A stretch of DNA of 64,000 nt. Origin: Mycoplasmoidaceae bacterium. GTDB taxonomy: Bacteria; Bacillota_I; Bacilli_A; Mycoplasmatales; Mycoplasmoidaceae. Every line of letters begins with the position of its first letter. Position 1 is the stretch's first letter. The stretch is taken from positions 1-64,000 of the forward strand of contig JAKSVQ010000003.1 of assembly GCA_024407855.1 (NCBI GenBank), read 5' to 3'. A model generated the notes under the pieces. It ran no database searches, was not told where the DNA came from, and worked only from the letters and a program-made list of their open reading frames with translations. The position numbers and the translations under genes are program-made. Shown here one piece after another: positions 1 to 10,867 of this stretch.

Positions 1-209
1 TTATGAATCTAGAACACAATTATGGTTGAAGAGCAATTCATAATGAAAAGAAAGTTAAACGTGCTAAGAATAAAGCAAAAATCTTTGCTGAACGTGCAAA
101 GAAGATTGAAGAATTAATTGCAGCTAAGAAAGCAGCAATGAATGCTGAATTAGAAACTAAGAAAGAAGAAAAACTAGCTAAAGCACCAAAGGAAGCTAAA
201 CATGAATAA
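1..209 (+). CDS. rpsF: 30S ribosomal protein bS6, C-terminal part (truncated by window edge)
   Basis: Only the end of the gene is present; the frame starts at base 3 and stops at TAA 207-209. The visible 68 residues begin in a region matching the last strand of S6 (NLE..YGWRAI, with a TGA-encoded Trp) and continue into a Lys/Ala/Glu-rich tail of about 45 residues. S6 binds S18 on the small-subunit platform, and S18 lies two genes downstream. The stop overlaps the ssb start by 8 bases, so the two are probably translationally coupled. Identity rests on the motif and on the conserved rpsF-ssb-rpsR order. The long basic tail is a lineage feature also seen in other ribosomal proteins here. Confidence 0.85.
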
Positions 210-669
210 AGTTTTTCTTGTTGGTAATCTAACAGCTGATCCGCAACCTAAGCAAACAACTACTGGAAAGACATTAGTGAATTTCTCAGTTGCTTGCAAT
301 GATAACATTCAAGGCAAAGATCACACAAACTTCTTTAATTGTGTTGCATGGAATCAACAAGCTAACTATTTAGCAACTTACGTTAAAAAAGGTGACACTG
401 TAGCAATTGATGGTCGTCTTAACAAACGAAGTTATGTTAATAAAGAAGGTCGTAACGTTAACGTTATTGAAATAATTGTTGATAGTATTAAAACAATTAC
501 TAAACGTTCTAAACAAACACAAGAACAAGAAGAAATGGTTTCAGTTAATGATAACTTTGCAACAAAGATCATTGACACTGAAGCAGACTTCACTAAGCCA
601 AACCAACCAAAGAAAGTTGATGATGGTTTAACTGAATTAGATTGAATTAATGAAGAAGAAGGTAAATAA
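202..669 (+). CDS. ssb: Single-stranded DNA-binding protein
   Basis: This 155-residue protein binds ssDNA during replication, repair and recombination. Residues 1-105 form the OB-fold, starting [14 protein letters not shown] and including the VNFSVACN and [11 protein letters not shown] segments typical of bacterial SSB. A TGA at 643-645 must be read as Trp, which extends the C-terminus to ...LDWINEEEGK. The tail is acidic but lacks the usual DDDLPF ending that recruits partner proteins. The gene overlaps rpsF upstream, and rpsR follows after 2 bases, giving the classic rpsF-ssb-rpsR operon. Confidence 0.97.
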
Positions 670-671
670 TT

Positions 672-923
672 ATGGAAAAGAAAACACCAAGAAAGAATAA
701 AAAACGTATTCAAAAGAAACGTCCTTGCATCTTATGTGCAAAAGGTATTGATTATGTTGACTACAAAGATGTTGAATTACTACAACGTTATTTAACACCA
801 AGTTGCAAAATCGTACCACGTCGTGTTTCTGGATTATGCCAAAAACACCAAAGAATGATTGCTAATGCAATTAAAAGAGCAAGAATCGTTGCTCTATTAC
901 CATTTGTAAAGACTTACGAATAA
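672..923 (+). CDS. rpsR: 30S ribosomal protein bS18
   Basis: An 83-residue small-subunit platform protein. The core [16 protein letters not shown] and the [12 protein letters not shown] segment are diagnostic. It has the cysteines CILC near residue 20 plus a later Cys/His pair, so this looks like the zinc-binding form of S18. The N-terminus is very basic. The stop codon shares its last base with the rplI start (TAATG), so the operon is compact and translation is likely coupled. Confidence 0.97.
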   Translation: MEKKTPRKNKKRIQKKRPCILCAKGIDYVDYKDVELLQRYLTPSCKIVPRRVSGLCQKHQRMIANAIKRARIVALLPFVKTYE

Positions 924-1363
924 TGAAATTAATCCTATTAGTTGATGTAAAGAACGTTGGTAAAAAGAATGATATTATAGACGTGAAAGACGGCTATGGT
1001 AACTTTTTACTAAACTCTGGTAAAGCCATCGCTAATAGCAACAAAGCCCAAGAAATTGTTAAAAAGCAAGTTGCTGCAGCTAAACAACAATATGATTATG
1101 AGGTTAAGCAAGCAACAATGCTTAAAAACAAAATTGAATCAATTACTTTGGAATTTAGTTTAAAAACTAACCATGGGCAAGCTTTTGGTAGTATTTCCAA
1201 TAAGCAAGTAATTGATCAATTAGCAAATAAACATAATATCAAGATTGACAAGTTTATGATGACTAATGCTACTAACTCATATGGCTTAGGCCAACATCGA
1301 ATTAGCATTAAACTACATAAAGATGTAATTGCAAGCTTGTTATTACGAGTTACAGGAGAATAG
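923..1363 (+). CDS. rplI: 50S ribosomal protein bL9
   Basis: 146 residues, the normal length for L9. The N-terminal domain opens [30 protein letters not shown], the L9 rRNA-binding signature, followed by the long Lys/Ala/Gln-rich connecting helix (about 40-75) and the C-terminal domain with a FGSIS motif. The start overlaps the rpsR stop by one base. dnaB begins two bases after the TAG stop, matching the widespread rplI-dnaB linkage. Confidence 0.96.
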   Translation: MKLILLVDVKNVGKKNDIIDVKDGYGNFLLNSGKAIANSNKAQEIVKKQVAAAKQQYDYEVKQATMLKNKIESITLEFSLKTNHGQAFGSISNKQVIDQLANKHNIKIDKFMMTNATNSYGLGQHRISIKLHKDVIASLLLRVTGE

Positions 1364-1365
1364 TT

Positions 1366-2766
1366 ATGGCAAAGCAAACTGTTGATAAATACATTGTTAA
1401 ATGTGAACAAGAAGTATTAACTACAATCTTCAACAACCCAATTACGGTTGAAGAATGTGCGACTTCTTTAGATGCATCAGATTTTATTGATCCAAAGAAT
1501 GCAAAGATCTATGGGGCAATTATTGAAGTCCACATGGGTCATTTAAAACAAATTAATAAAAACACTGTAACTGACTATATTGCCAATAATGATAAATGAC
1601 AATTTGCTAATTGAGAAACATATCTAGAAGAAATTGCTGGTGGCTTTGCTTATGAAGATGATTTAAAAGCCAACCTTGAATTAATTAAAAACGCAAGTAT
1701 TAAACGCCAACTTGACGCTTTTGCTGGTGAAATTGTTAATACCAAGATTGACTATGCAAAATATGATGATCAAATCTTCCAAATTGAAAAGAAATTCTTA
1801 GATATTACACAATCTAAGCATACAAGCAAACTTTCTTCTATGGAAGAAGTAGCAAGTAAATATCTTAATACTGTTAGTGCCCTAAGAGCACGTAAACAAG
1901 ATATTACTGGAACGGAAGTTGGCTTTTCAGCAATTGATAAGACAACTAATGGTTTCCAACCTGGCGACTTAATCATCTTAGCTGCTCGACCTGGTATTGG
2001 TAAGACTGCTATATCTTTAAACTTTGTTGCCAATGCAGCAAAGAAGATTAAAGAAAACATGACTTCTGATAAAGATCGAATTGTTGTCTTTTCATTAGAA
2101 ATGGGGGCTGAACAACTATGTCAACGTCTAGTATCAATGGATGCTCGTGTTGAATCAACAGCTCTACGTTCAGGTAGAATGTCTGATTCAGAATGAAATA
2201 GTGTTCAAGTTGCTGTTGAAAACTTGAAATCATTACCAATTTTAATTGATGATCAAGCAACTTCTGTGGTTGATATCCAAGCAAAACTTAAACAACTTAA
2301 AGCTGAATACAACATTAAGTTAGTAGTCATTGACTACTTACAATTGATGAAAGGTCCAGCATTAAAGAATGTTCAAGTTAACCGTCAACAAGAAGTATCA
2401 ACTATTTCTCGTATGATTAAGTTACTTGCAAGAAGAATTGATGCGCCAATCATTGCTTTAGCACAATTATCACGTGCAATTGAAACTCGTGGTGACAATG
2501 CTGAGCCAAGATTGTCTGACCTTCGTGAATCTGGATCACTAGAACAAGACGCTGACCTTGTTTGCTTCTTAAACTCATTAGAAAATGTGCAAAAAGATCA
2601 AGAAGGTGTTATTAAAGCTGCTGGTCCAAAAGAACGACCAGATATTATTCGAGTTGACTTTATTATTGCAAAACACCGTAATGGTGCAATTCGAACTATT
2701 CCTTTATCAATGAACCGTAAATATGGTTTATTTGTACCATTTGATTTACAAAAAGGAGACCGATAA
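1366..2766 (+). CDS. dnaB: Replicative DNA helicase
   Basis: A hexameric helicase that unwinds DNA ahead of the replisome; 466 residues once TGA codons at 1597-1599, 1612-1614 and 2194-2196 are read as Trp. The N-terminal primase-interacting domain covers about 1-150. The RecA-like domain has Walker A PGIGKT (G/K/T near 210-214), a VIDYLQLM Walker B near 323, and the late motif RLSDLRESGSLEQDAD, all characteristic of DnaB. It follows rplI by two bases. Its stop overlaps the next ATG by one base, so the downstream lipoprotein is probably co-transcribed. Confidence 0.97.
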
Positions 2767-4364
2767 TGAAATTAGCTAAGATTTTAATTGGTTCAACATT
2801 TGCTATCCCAGCAATTGTCACTCCATTAACTACTTTAACTGGTTGTAGCCAAACATGAGGAAATAAAACTCCATTTATGATTGGATCAACTTTGCCTGTT
2901 GGGTCACCATATCGACTTTTCCTACATGATGCTAATGGTTTTTTAGATGCTGATCGAATTGATATGGCTAATTACCTTCAATCAAATTACGCTGTACAGA
3001 CTAATAACGGTAGTTATTATGCTTATTCAACACCAAAGAAATGAACAAGTGATGAAGAACGCCATGACTGAAATGATGATGGCAATAGTGGATGGTATAA
3101 TTCTGCTGATCCAGTCTTTAATTCAATTGGAACATATAAAGATGAAGATGATAAACCAGTCACAGTAACTAATGCACAAAATGCAACATTAGCCGCTAAT
3201 ATCAACTTTATTTCACAAATTGGTTATAACATTGCAACTTACCTATCATTTGCGTTGCAATATCAAGCATCACAAGCTAGAGTTGATGAGTCTGGTGAAG
3301 GCGACGATAGCCAAATTAAAATTGCATGAGGAAATAAATTTGAACTTGATCATGGAACAAAAGATCCAACTATTGATTCACAAAATAGTAAGTTTTATGA
3401 ATATATCTTTGCTTTAGCAAATTTAATTGGCCCAGACAAAGCAAATGCATTACTTCGAACTTCTGCAGTTGATTTCTGCTTCCACCAAAACAAGATGCCT
3501 CTTCCAACATATGATTGATCTAGTGGTAAAAGAGCAATCCATAAACGTTTTGCTCAACTTCTAGAAGGCAAAGATGATTTTAGCGAACCTCAATACTATT
3601 CAACTAAACAAGAAGACACTGAAATGAAAGATGAAGAAGAAATAAAATACACTATTTATTCTTATAAAAATGTTCCAGTTATAGTTAATTTTAATAATAT
3701 TAAAGAAACATATGTTAATCCAACAAAATCTGCTGATTCATTTATAGTGAATGATTATTATTCATCTAAAAAAGAAACATTAGAAAGTATTGGCAATCAA
3801 TGAAAGGATAAGCTACCAGCATTTACTGGTTTAGAAAAAGATGATTGTGTGCCACATATTCAAACATTTGAATTACATCGAAGTGAAGGAAATAGAATGC
3901 TAAACTTTGGTGTTGACAAATATGATCAAAGATTAGGAGAAGTACATGGTGACGAATTCATTTGCTTACTAAGTTACAATGTTAAAATCTATGAGGATGC
4001 TAAATATCAAGATAAGAATTCTGCAAGCATCAACCAGCTTGATTCATTCTTCCCAGCATATTTTCTAGAAATAGCACCTGAATTAAAAGATGATAGTTTA
4101 AAAGGCGATATCTTTAAGGAAATAGTTCGTGATGACACACCTACTGGATATTACACAATTGATAGTGACAAAGTTAATAAGATTAACACATGATTCATTA
4201 ATTTAATAAAACGTGAAAGTGCTGAAGGCAGAATTGCTGACATTACAAAGTTAAAGGACGATAGCAAACTATTATTAAATTTCTTAAGCTATATGTTTAA
4301 TAAAGGCGATAGTGTTGTTAACACTAACTGAATCTTAGATACAACTAATTTACCCGAAGAATAA
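2766..4364 (+). CDS. Surface lipoprotein of unknown function
   Basis: 532 residues. A lipoprotein signal peptide is clear: MKLAKILIG start, hydrophobic stretch, then LTTLTGC with the lipobox Cys at about residue 27. The mature part is hydrophilic and rich in Asp, Asn and Tyr, with no motif I recognise. Its ATG overlaps the dnaB stop (TAATG) and ung follows after two bases, so it sits inside a housekeeping operon. As I recall, lipoproteins also lie between dnaB and ung in M. genitalium, so the position may be conserved even if the sequence is not. Several TGA-Trp codons are read through. Confidence 0.85.
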
Positions 4365-4366
4365 AT

Positions 4367-5008
4367 ATGAATTGGAAAAGTTTTATTGAACAAGAGGTTA
4401 ATAAACACTATTTTGTTCAATTAGCAAAATTTATTAATCAACAAGGTGAGTTTCATACAATATTTCCTCACCCAGAAGATTTATTTGCAGCTTTTCATTA
4501 TTTTAATATCGAAGAAACTAAAGTGGTGATTGTTGGGCAAGACCCATATCACACTCCTGGCTTTGCCAATGGTTTAGCCTTTGCAGTTAATAAAGGTGTG
4601 CAAACACCTAAATCATTAATTAATATCTTTAAAGAATTAAAGGATGATTTAGGAATTGACCGTAATGACACTGAATTAAAAGATTGGGCAGCTCAAGGCG
4701 TATTATTGCTTAATCGTGTTCTAACGGTCAACCAAGGTCAACCCAATAGCCACAAGAACCATGGTTGAGAAACATTCACTAATGAAGTAATTAAAACCGT
4801 TAATGATCAATGTAATAATGTTGTTTTCATTCTTTGAGGTAATAATGCCCAAGAATTAAAACCATTAATTGATGAAAAGAAACATTTAATTATTTGTTCT
4901 TCTCATCCTAGCCCATTAGGCTACTATAAGTCTTTCAAAGGGTCAAAACCCTTTTCCAAGACAAATGCTTATTTAAAGAAGCATCATAAAAAAGAAATAA
5001 AATGATAG
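4367..5008 (+). CDS. ung: Uracil-DNA glycosylase
   Basis: Removes uracil from DNA in base-excision repair. 213 residues. The catalytic water-activating motif GQDPYH is at residues 57-62 (Asp59), ..[11 protein letters not shown].. follows, and the DNA-intercalation motif SSHPSPLG is near residue 180. The frame passes through TGA codons in NHGWE and ILWGNN, both at conserved Trp positions in this family, and a TGA directly precedes the TAG stop. It starts two bases after the lipoprotein stop. Confidence 0.96.
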
Positions 5009-5020
5009 AAAGGAACACTA

Positions 5021-6640
5021 ATGCCAAAAGTTAAACAAGAAACAGCTGGTAAGATTGGTCTCTTTACTGCGGTAATGATGATTTTTGGTACGTTAGTTGG
5101 AATTGGAATCTTTTTCAAGAACAAATCTGTTTTTGAAAATAACCATGGCAATCCAACTGGTATTTTATTATCATGGATTGTTGCCATTGTCCTTATCTTA
5201 TCAATTGGCTTATCATTCTGTGAAATCTGTACATGCAAAACCAAAAGCAAAGCTGATGGTTTTGGTGGATGGGCCCAAAGGTTCTGTGGGTATAACCTAG
5301 GAAGATATTGCAATCTAGGTTATTCATTAATCTTCTATACAGTTAATACTTTTGCTATCTTATTCTTTACTGGTGAAGCATGTTTAAACTGCTTTGCTGA
5401 ACTTGGTGGTGAACCAGGTGCGTTTAACTTTGGCTCACTAACAACACTTTATGTGTTTTTAGTTGGTGGAGCACTATTTGCTCTATTTATTATCCTTAAT
5501 GTGGTGGCAGCTAAAGGCATGGTAAGATTTAGTAATGTAACTGGTATTTTAAAGTTTGTGCCAATTGTTGCCGTAATTCTATTAGGCATTATCTTTGGCG
5601 CAATAAATGGTGGTGGACTATGAAATGGGCATTGATATCCAGAGTCACCAGAACACATAGTCGGTAATCTAGATGTCGTTGGTGTAATTGGATCAATTCC
5701 ATCAATCCTATTTGCTTTTGAAGGATATTTAGTTATTGGTAATATTGCTGGAGATATGAAAAACCCAGATAAGAATGTTTCATTAGCTCTTGTGGTTGGA
5801 TTAATTGTTGTTTCAACAGTTTATTTGTTAATAACTATTGGTTGTATGACTGCTGGAACAGGCAATGTTTATGAATTAATGACTATTTGCTTTGGTGAAG
5901 GCACAGTTGCAGCAAAAGTTTGCACAACATTATTATCTGTGTTTATCTTTATCTGTATTATTGGTGTATTAAATGCTATCACATTTGGTGGAATGCGTAG
6001 TTTCCAAGCAGCATGTTTAGAAGGTGTAATGTTTAAAGGCAAAGCATTAGTTAATAAAAAACCAGATAATCCATTATTTGCTGGTGCAGTATGATTTGCT
6101 GCTGTTGTTGGCGTATGATGGGTTGGAACAATAATTCCATCAGTAATACTTAATACTGATCAAATTGTTGATGCTTCATCATATGTAATGATTATTGCCT
6201 TATATGTAATATACATTATTGTTTTAGTTCGTGGGTTAGATAACCGTCGAACTAAAAAAGTTGAAGTTAGGAAAACTAAAATATTCCCTGTAACTGCTGT
6301 TATTGCAATCCTTGGATGTTTATTCATGATTGCCTTCTGTGGTTTCTATAAATTCCTAACATTGCCTATTATTGATGGTATGAAATATGGATGGAACACT
6401 CCATATGATTGTGGTTGGGGGTTGTTTGTTAAATGTAAGTCTGCATTAGTTCCTTGCCCGATAAACCCTGATGGTTATTTGGCAGGATTAAGCTGCTGAC
6501 AAGCAATCTTAGTCTTTTGATTCATCTTTGCCTTTATGCTATGTTCACCATTAATTAACGATTTACTAATTAAATGGTTTGATAAGGCAAATAAAGAATC
6601 ATTGATCTGGCAAAAGCGAAAGGATATCATATTAAAATAA
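5021..6640 (+). CDS. APC-superfamily amino acid permease (first of two tandem paralogues)
   Basis: 539 residues with about 12 predicted membrane helices. The N-terminus has the APC signature GTLVGIGIFF near residues 23-32, in the unwound TM1 region that binds substrate. SILFAFEGY in the middle of the protein matches TM6 of the family. The substrate cannot be named. The start ATG is preceded by GAAAGGA. It is a paralogue of the next gene: both begin MPKVK.ETAGKIGL and stay similar throughout. It is separated from ung by 12 bases and may share its transcript. A terminator follows. Confidence 0.88.
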
Positions 6641-6666
6641 TGAACTTTAGTTCATTATTTTTTTTA
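6637..6666 (+). terminator. Intrinsic terminator after the first permease
   Basis: The stem AATGAAC / GTTCATT with a TTTA loop (6639-6656) extends outward by A-T pairs and is followed by a T-rich run. The stop codon of the permease overlaps the 5' arm. Confidence 0.85.
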
Positions 6667-6704
6667 TAATTATTAGGTATATATATTTTAAGAAAGGAAA
6701 TTAT

Positions 6705-8345
6705 ATGCCAAAAGTTAAAAAAGAAACGGCTGGTAAAATTGGATTATTGGCTGCCATTCTTTACATAATTGGTAACGTTGTTGGTATCGGTATTTTCTTT
6801 AAAAACGGAACGGTTTTTAGATTAAATAATGGTAATGCATGAGGTGTTCTTATTGCATGAGGTATTTCAATCGTTATTGTTTTATGTATGGCGCTATCGT
6901 TTGCCGAGGTTTCAACCTGCAAAATGAGAAACCCAAACGCAGGAGTCGGTGGATGAGCAGAACAATTCTGTGGTCACGGATTTGGTAGGTATGCAAAAAC
7001 AGGTTATTCATTAATATTCTGACCTGCTAATACATTTGCTATTATGTTCTTTGCTGGCGAAGCAATTCTTAACTGCTTTGCTCCATTATTAGATGGAGGT
7101 TTTGGTAATGTTAGTTCATATAACTATGGTACAGGTACAACCGCAATTATTTTTGGAATTGGTGCTGTATTGTTTGTTATATTTATGATTCTTAACTACT
7201 TTAAAGCTCAAGCTATGGGCAAAGCTGGATCAATCATTAGTTTTGTTAAGTTTGCCCCAATCTTAATGGTTGTTGTGTTAGGTATTGCCTTTGGTGTTAT
7301 GTTCAACCAAGGTGGTGCATGAAACGGACATTTCATCCAACCTAAGGACCCATACACTAATGACTTCTCATTCTTAGGAGCAATTTCTTGTATTCCTGCA
7401 ATTCTATTTGCCTTTGAAGGTTATATTTCAGTAGGTAATATTTCAGGCGACATTAAAAATGCCGAAAAGAACTTATCATTAGCTGTTGTGTTAGGTGTTG
7501 CTCTAATTTCAGTTTTATACATTGCTGTAACTATCGGTTGCATTACTGCAGGTACAGGCGATGTATATAGCTTGATGAAAATATTAGTTGATAAGAATGA
7601 AATTGCTTATCAAGCATTAACTGTTGTTATCTCTATTTTCATCTTCATCTGCTTAATTGGATGTGTAAATGGTATGTCTAAAGGTGGAATTAGTGCATTT
7701 CAAGCACTTGCTGAAGAAGGCGCTTTATTCAAATCTAAAGCATTATTAGATGCAAAACCAGGTAACAAAATGTTTGCTGGTTTCATTCTATTCTTTGCAA
7801 TGGTAATGTTCTGATGAGTTGTTCTAGTTGTTCCATCAAGTATTCTAAATACTGATGCAATGGCTGATGGTTCATCAACATCAATGGTGCTATGTCTTTA
7901 CTTAATCTACGGTGTAACCGTATTAGGTGGATTAATTAATAGAGGAACAAAGAAAGTTCAAGTTAGAAAGCAAAAAGTATTCCCAGTTACTGCTGTAATT
8001 GGTGTATTAGGTTGCTTATTCATGATTGTCTTTGTTGGTTTCATCCAATTTATGGCTGCTCCAATTATTAGTGGTCTAGATAAATTAGATGGTGAAAACA
8101 TGTGAAACGGTCTTAAATCAGGTTGAGGTATGTTTGTTAATGCTCCAAACTGCTTAGGCATTGTTAGAGGAACAGCTAGTGGTTATGTATTAACTAATGC
8201 TGAAACTCTAGGATGATTCTGAGGTATGACTATTATCATGGGATTGTTCCCAATCTTTAATGACCTATTCATTAAATGATCTGGAAACAAAGAACACCAA
8301 CAATTAATCTGAGAAAAGAAAGCAAGCAAAGTAGAACTTCGATAA
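6705..8345 (+). CDS. APC-superfamily amino acid permease (second tandem paralogue)
   Basis: 546 residues, about 12 membrane helices, with GNVVGIGIFF near residue 25 and AILFAFEGY in the TM6 region. It is a clear paralogue of the upstream permease, and the C-terminal half (VRKQKVFPVTAVIGVLGCLFM) is nearly the same in both. The extracellular loop after TM11 differs most, which may mean a different substrate. AAAGGAAA lies 5 bases before the ATG. The gene is flanked by terminators on both sides and so is probably transcribed alone. Tandem APC permeases also occur in M. genitalium, from memory. Confidence 0.88.
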
Positions 8346-8353
8346 AAGAAAGA

Positions 8354-8380
8354 TAACTAGCATAGCTAGTTATTTTTTTT
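8354..8380 (+). terminator. Intrinsic terminator after the second permease
   Basis: An 8-bp perfect stem TAACTAGC / GCTAGTTA with an ATA loop (8354-8372) is followed by eight T. The T-run merges directly into the next promoter. Confidence 0.9.
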
Positions 8381-8385
8381 ATAAT
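8380..8385 (+). promoter_or_regulatory. -10 box for the macro-domain gene; leaderless
   Basis: TATAAT at 8380-8385 begins on the last T of the upstream terminator. Only six bases separate it from the ATG at 8392 and there is no Shine-Dalgarno sequence, so transcription should start at or within a base or two of the start codon. Confidence 0.7.
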
Positions 8386-8391
8386 TAGAGT

Positions 8392-8913
8392 ATGAAAATA
8401 TATTTATTAGATAAGAACCCATTAGTTACTACTGCGTGACAACAATACTTTAATAATGTCAAGGATGTAACAGTAGTAACTAGTGATTTCAAAGACTTTA
8501 TGCAAAAGTATAAGGTTGAATGCATTGTTAGCCCTGGCAATTCTAAAGGAATCATGATGGGTGGATATGACTTAGCTATCACTGACTATTTTGGTTTAGA
8601 ATTAACCCAAAATGTCCAAGCTTATATTAATAAGAAACATAAAGGATGCCAACCAGTTGGCACGGCCTTTATTATTGATATTCCTAAAACAAAGATGCAA
8701 TTAATTCATTGCCCAACAATGAAAGAACCATCAGTTATTAAAAATCCTAAGGTTGTTAAGGATTGTATGATTGCTGTTTTGCAAGAAGCTAATCGAAATA
8801 AGATTAACTCAATTGTTATTCCTGCTTTTGGTGGATGAACTGGACGAGTTAACCCATACGATTTAGCCAAACTAATGTTTGAAGGTTACGAACAAATAAA
8901 AAAAGAGGCATAG
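8392..8913 (+). CDS. Macro-domain (ADP-ribose-binding) like protein
   Basis: 173 residues. VSPGNSKGIMMGGYDLAI at about 46-63 matches the macro-domain ligand loop pattern (N...G...GG.D.A), and VIPAFGGWTGR in the last third matches the second glycine-rich loop. Macro domains bind or hydrolyse ADP-ribose or related nucleotides; the actual ligand here is unknown. The gene stands alone, with its own -10 box and no ribosome-binding site. Its stop codon lies inside the terminator hairpin shared with the convergent rpsD. I infer fold and class, not activity. Confidence 0.7.
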
Positions 8914-8923
8914 CCTCTTTTTC
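8902..8923. terminator. Bidirectional terminator between macro-domain gene and rpsD
   Basis: Stem AAAGAGGC / GCCTCTTT with an ATA loop, A-run on the left and T-run on the right, so it can terminate both converging genes. Confidence 0.85.
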
Positions 8924-9532
8924 TTATACCAAACGGTTGTATCATTCAACAACGTATGTTTCGTTGATTTCAGGGTTTAGTTCTTCTCTTTGTGGGAAAC
9001 GAACATAAGTTCCTGTTTTGCCTGTTCCTTCAACCTTTACAAATTCTAGAGGTTTAGCAAGAACTGTGTCTTTAACAACTGGAAGAGTTTGTGATTTTTC
9101 TTTAATTGAGATCTTATCGCCAATCTTACAGATTGTTGATGGGATTGAACATTTCTTACCATTTAATAATACATGTCCATGCGTTACTAGTTGTCTAGCT
9201 GCTCTTCTTGTTGGAGCAAAGCCCATTCTAAAGACTAAGTTATCAATTCTTGATTCAAGAACGATTAATAGGTTCATTGCATTAGAGCCTTTCATCTTCT
9301 TAGCTACGACGAATAATCTTCTAAATTGACGGTCATTCATGCCATACATGAATTGAAGTTTTTGTTTTTCTTGTAATTGTTCAGCATAACCTGACAATTT
9401 ACGTTTGTTAGCACCGTGAGCTCCAGGCGCATATGTTCTTTTCTTTCCCTTAGAAAATTCTTTGTTGTTTTCTAATAAAGAAAAGCCATAGCGTCTTGAC
9501 TTACGGTTTATACTACCTGTATATCTTGACAT
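8924..9532 (-). CDS. rpsD: 30S ribosomal protein uS4
   Basis: A primary 16S rRNA-binding assembly protein; 202 residues. It starts MSRYTGSINRKSRRYG and contains the S4 RNA-binding domain (ESRIDNLVFRMGFAPTR, then RQLVTHGHVLLNG). TGA at 8944-8942 is Trp, giving the C-terminus VVEWYNRLV, consistent with the aromatic/basic S4 ending. An ATG five codons upstream (9547) was rejected because the homologous start follows an AAAGGA ribosome-binding site. It is monocistronic with a long leader. Confidence 0.96.
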
Positions 9533-9694
9533 TTTTAATCCTTTCAAATATTATTAACACAACAATAAAATAACACTTATTTATAGATTCAACACTAATA
9601 ATTTCAATTGTTACAGCTTATTTACTTTTAACACTTAATCGTTGTTGACTAAAGTTAAATAATGTTATTTTGCTGAATGTGCTTCTTAATTATA
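9533..9694 (-). promoter_or_regulatory. rpsD promoter and long 5' leader
   Basis: On the minus strand TATAAT occupies 9694-9689, placing the transcription start near 9682 and leaving about 150 nt before the rpsD start. That is long for this genome, where many genes are leaderless. In B. subtilis S4 represses its own synthesis through its leader, and a similar role here is plausible. I could not draw a convincing specific fold. Confidence 0.5.
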
Positions 9695-9710
9695 TATGAA
9701 AAGTAAATAA

Positions 9711-9740
9711 TTAATAAAAAATAAGGGTTTTACCCTTATT
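9711..9740 (-). terminator. Terminator of the minus-strand lipoprotein gene
   Basis: On the minus strand AATAAGGG, a TAAAA loop and CCCTTATT are followed by a T-run. The stem overlaps the stop codon of the lipoprotein gene. Confidence 0.85.
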
Positions 9741-10794
9741 CTCCAGTAGAATGCTTAACATTAGCCAAGTGGTATGATTGAATACTATCAAAATGTTGTA
9801 AAGCACTTGCTATTTCTTGAACATCTGCATCAGTTTGTGGCTCAGTTTCTTTGCCTTGCGAATATTCAAATTGATAAGTATGTTCGCGTTCTCCAGTCAT
9901 TGAATAGAAAAGATCAGCTTTACATTCTCAATTTTTGTATGCATTCATAATTTTTATCCAATCAGTAAGTGTTATTTCTGAATTATCAATTGGAGAAACA
10001 ACACCTCAAGAATCATCTTCGCCATTTGTTTCGCCTCATCATTCAACACTTAATGGTAATTCTATGAATTCGGCTCAACCTTTTGTTATTATGTCTCCTT
10101 CAAATTCTTCACCATATTTAATATGTGTATCTAATTGCATATTTTGATAGAAAGATATTGTCTTTTGATCAAAATTTATATTAGATACATTAATCTCATA
10201 TGTGAATTCATTAACTGTTACATCTGCACCTGGGAAAGAGATCACTTCAGCAACACTCATAAACATATCATCTATGTATGTATAAGGTTCTTCTTTTAAT
10301 TGTTTGAAGTAGTTGTCAGTGGCTTCTGCATCACTCATTGTTGTTATTGTAGATTGGGCTACTTTTGAAACGTAATCATGTTCTTTGAAGTTCCATGTGA
10401 CATGCAATGGGTTGTAAGGGTTAATAGTTAGTCCACTAATTTTAGTTGTTTCTATTCCTCTTTTACCCTTGAATGAAAATTGTATTTCACATTCAGAAGA
10501 TTCTTCGATTTTTTCATCAAAAGCAAACTTTATTGTCCATTTTTGTTGTTCTTTGGTAGTTACTTCACCAGCTATTTTTTGTTCACCACAAAATAGCATT
10601 GGTTCAATAATTTCACATTCAATTTTTTCTTTTGCGACAACTACAAATGTTACTGAGTTGTCTTTAGCTTGATCAACTGTTTTTTCTGCAACATCAAATG
10701 CTACTTCTTTTTCAGGTGTACATGCCACCATTGAAAACATTGGAGTAACGGTTAATATTGATAAACCAGTCAATATTTTTGTAATATTTTTCAT
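9736..10794 (-). CDS. Surface lipoprotein of unknown function
   Basis: 352 residues. The signal peptide MKNITKILTGLSILTVTPMF is followed by the lipobox MVAC (Cys near 25). The mature protein is acidic and Thr-rich, with an early segment resembling a repeated beta domain (AFDVAEKTVDQAKDNSVTF...), and no recognised enzyme motif. TGA-Trp codons near 10075 extend the gene well beyond the first apparent stop. The start at 10794 was chosen because AAAGGA precedes it; a longer frame to 10911 would run into pnuC. It is the last gene of a minus-strand cluster with pnuC, a HIT gene and a BI-1-like gene, but has its own TATAAT-like element upstream. Confidence 0.85.
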
Positions 10795-10867
10795 TTTATT
10801 TTCCTTTATATATAATTTTTTGTTTTTAATTATATACGCAATGTGGGGAAAAATGATGAACAAAGTA

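Noticed and set aside
1366..2766. Several adjacent open frames that look like a broken helicase gene
   Set aside because: They are in one frame and separated only by TGA at Trp positions; with TGA as Trp they form an intact DnaB. The same applies to polC, ileS, topA, lon, tuf, cls and others.
9532..9547. Alternative rpsD start MKGLK
   Set aside because: S4 homology starts at MSRYTG and an AAAGGA site precedes that ATG.
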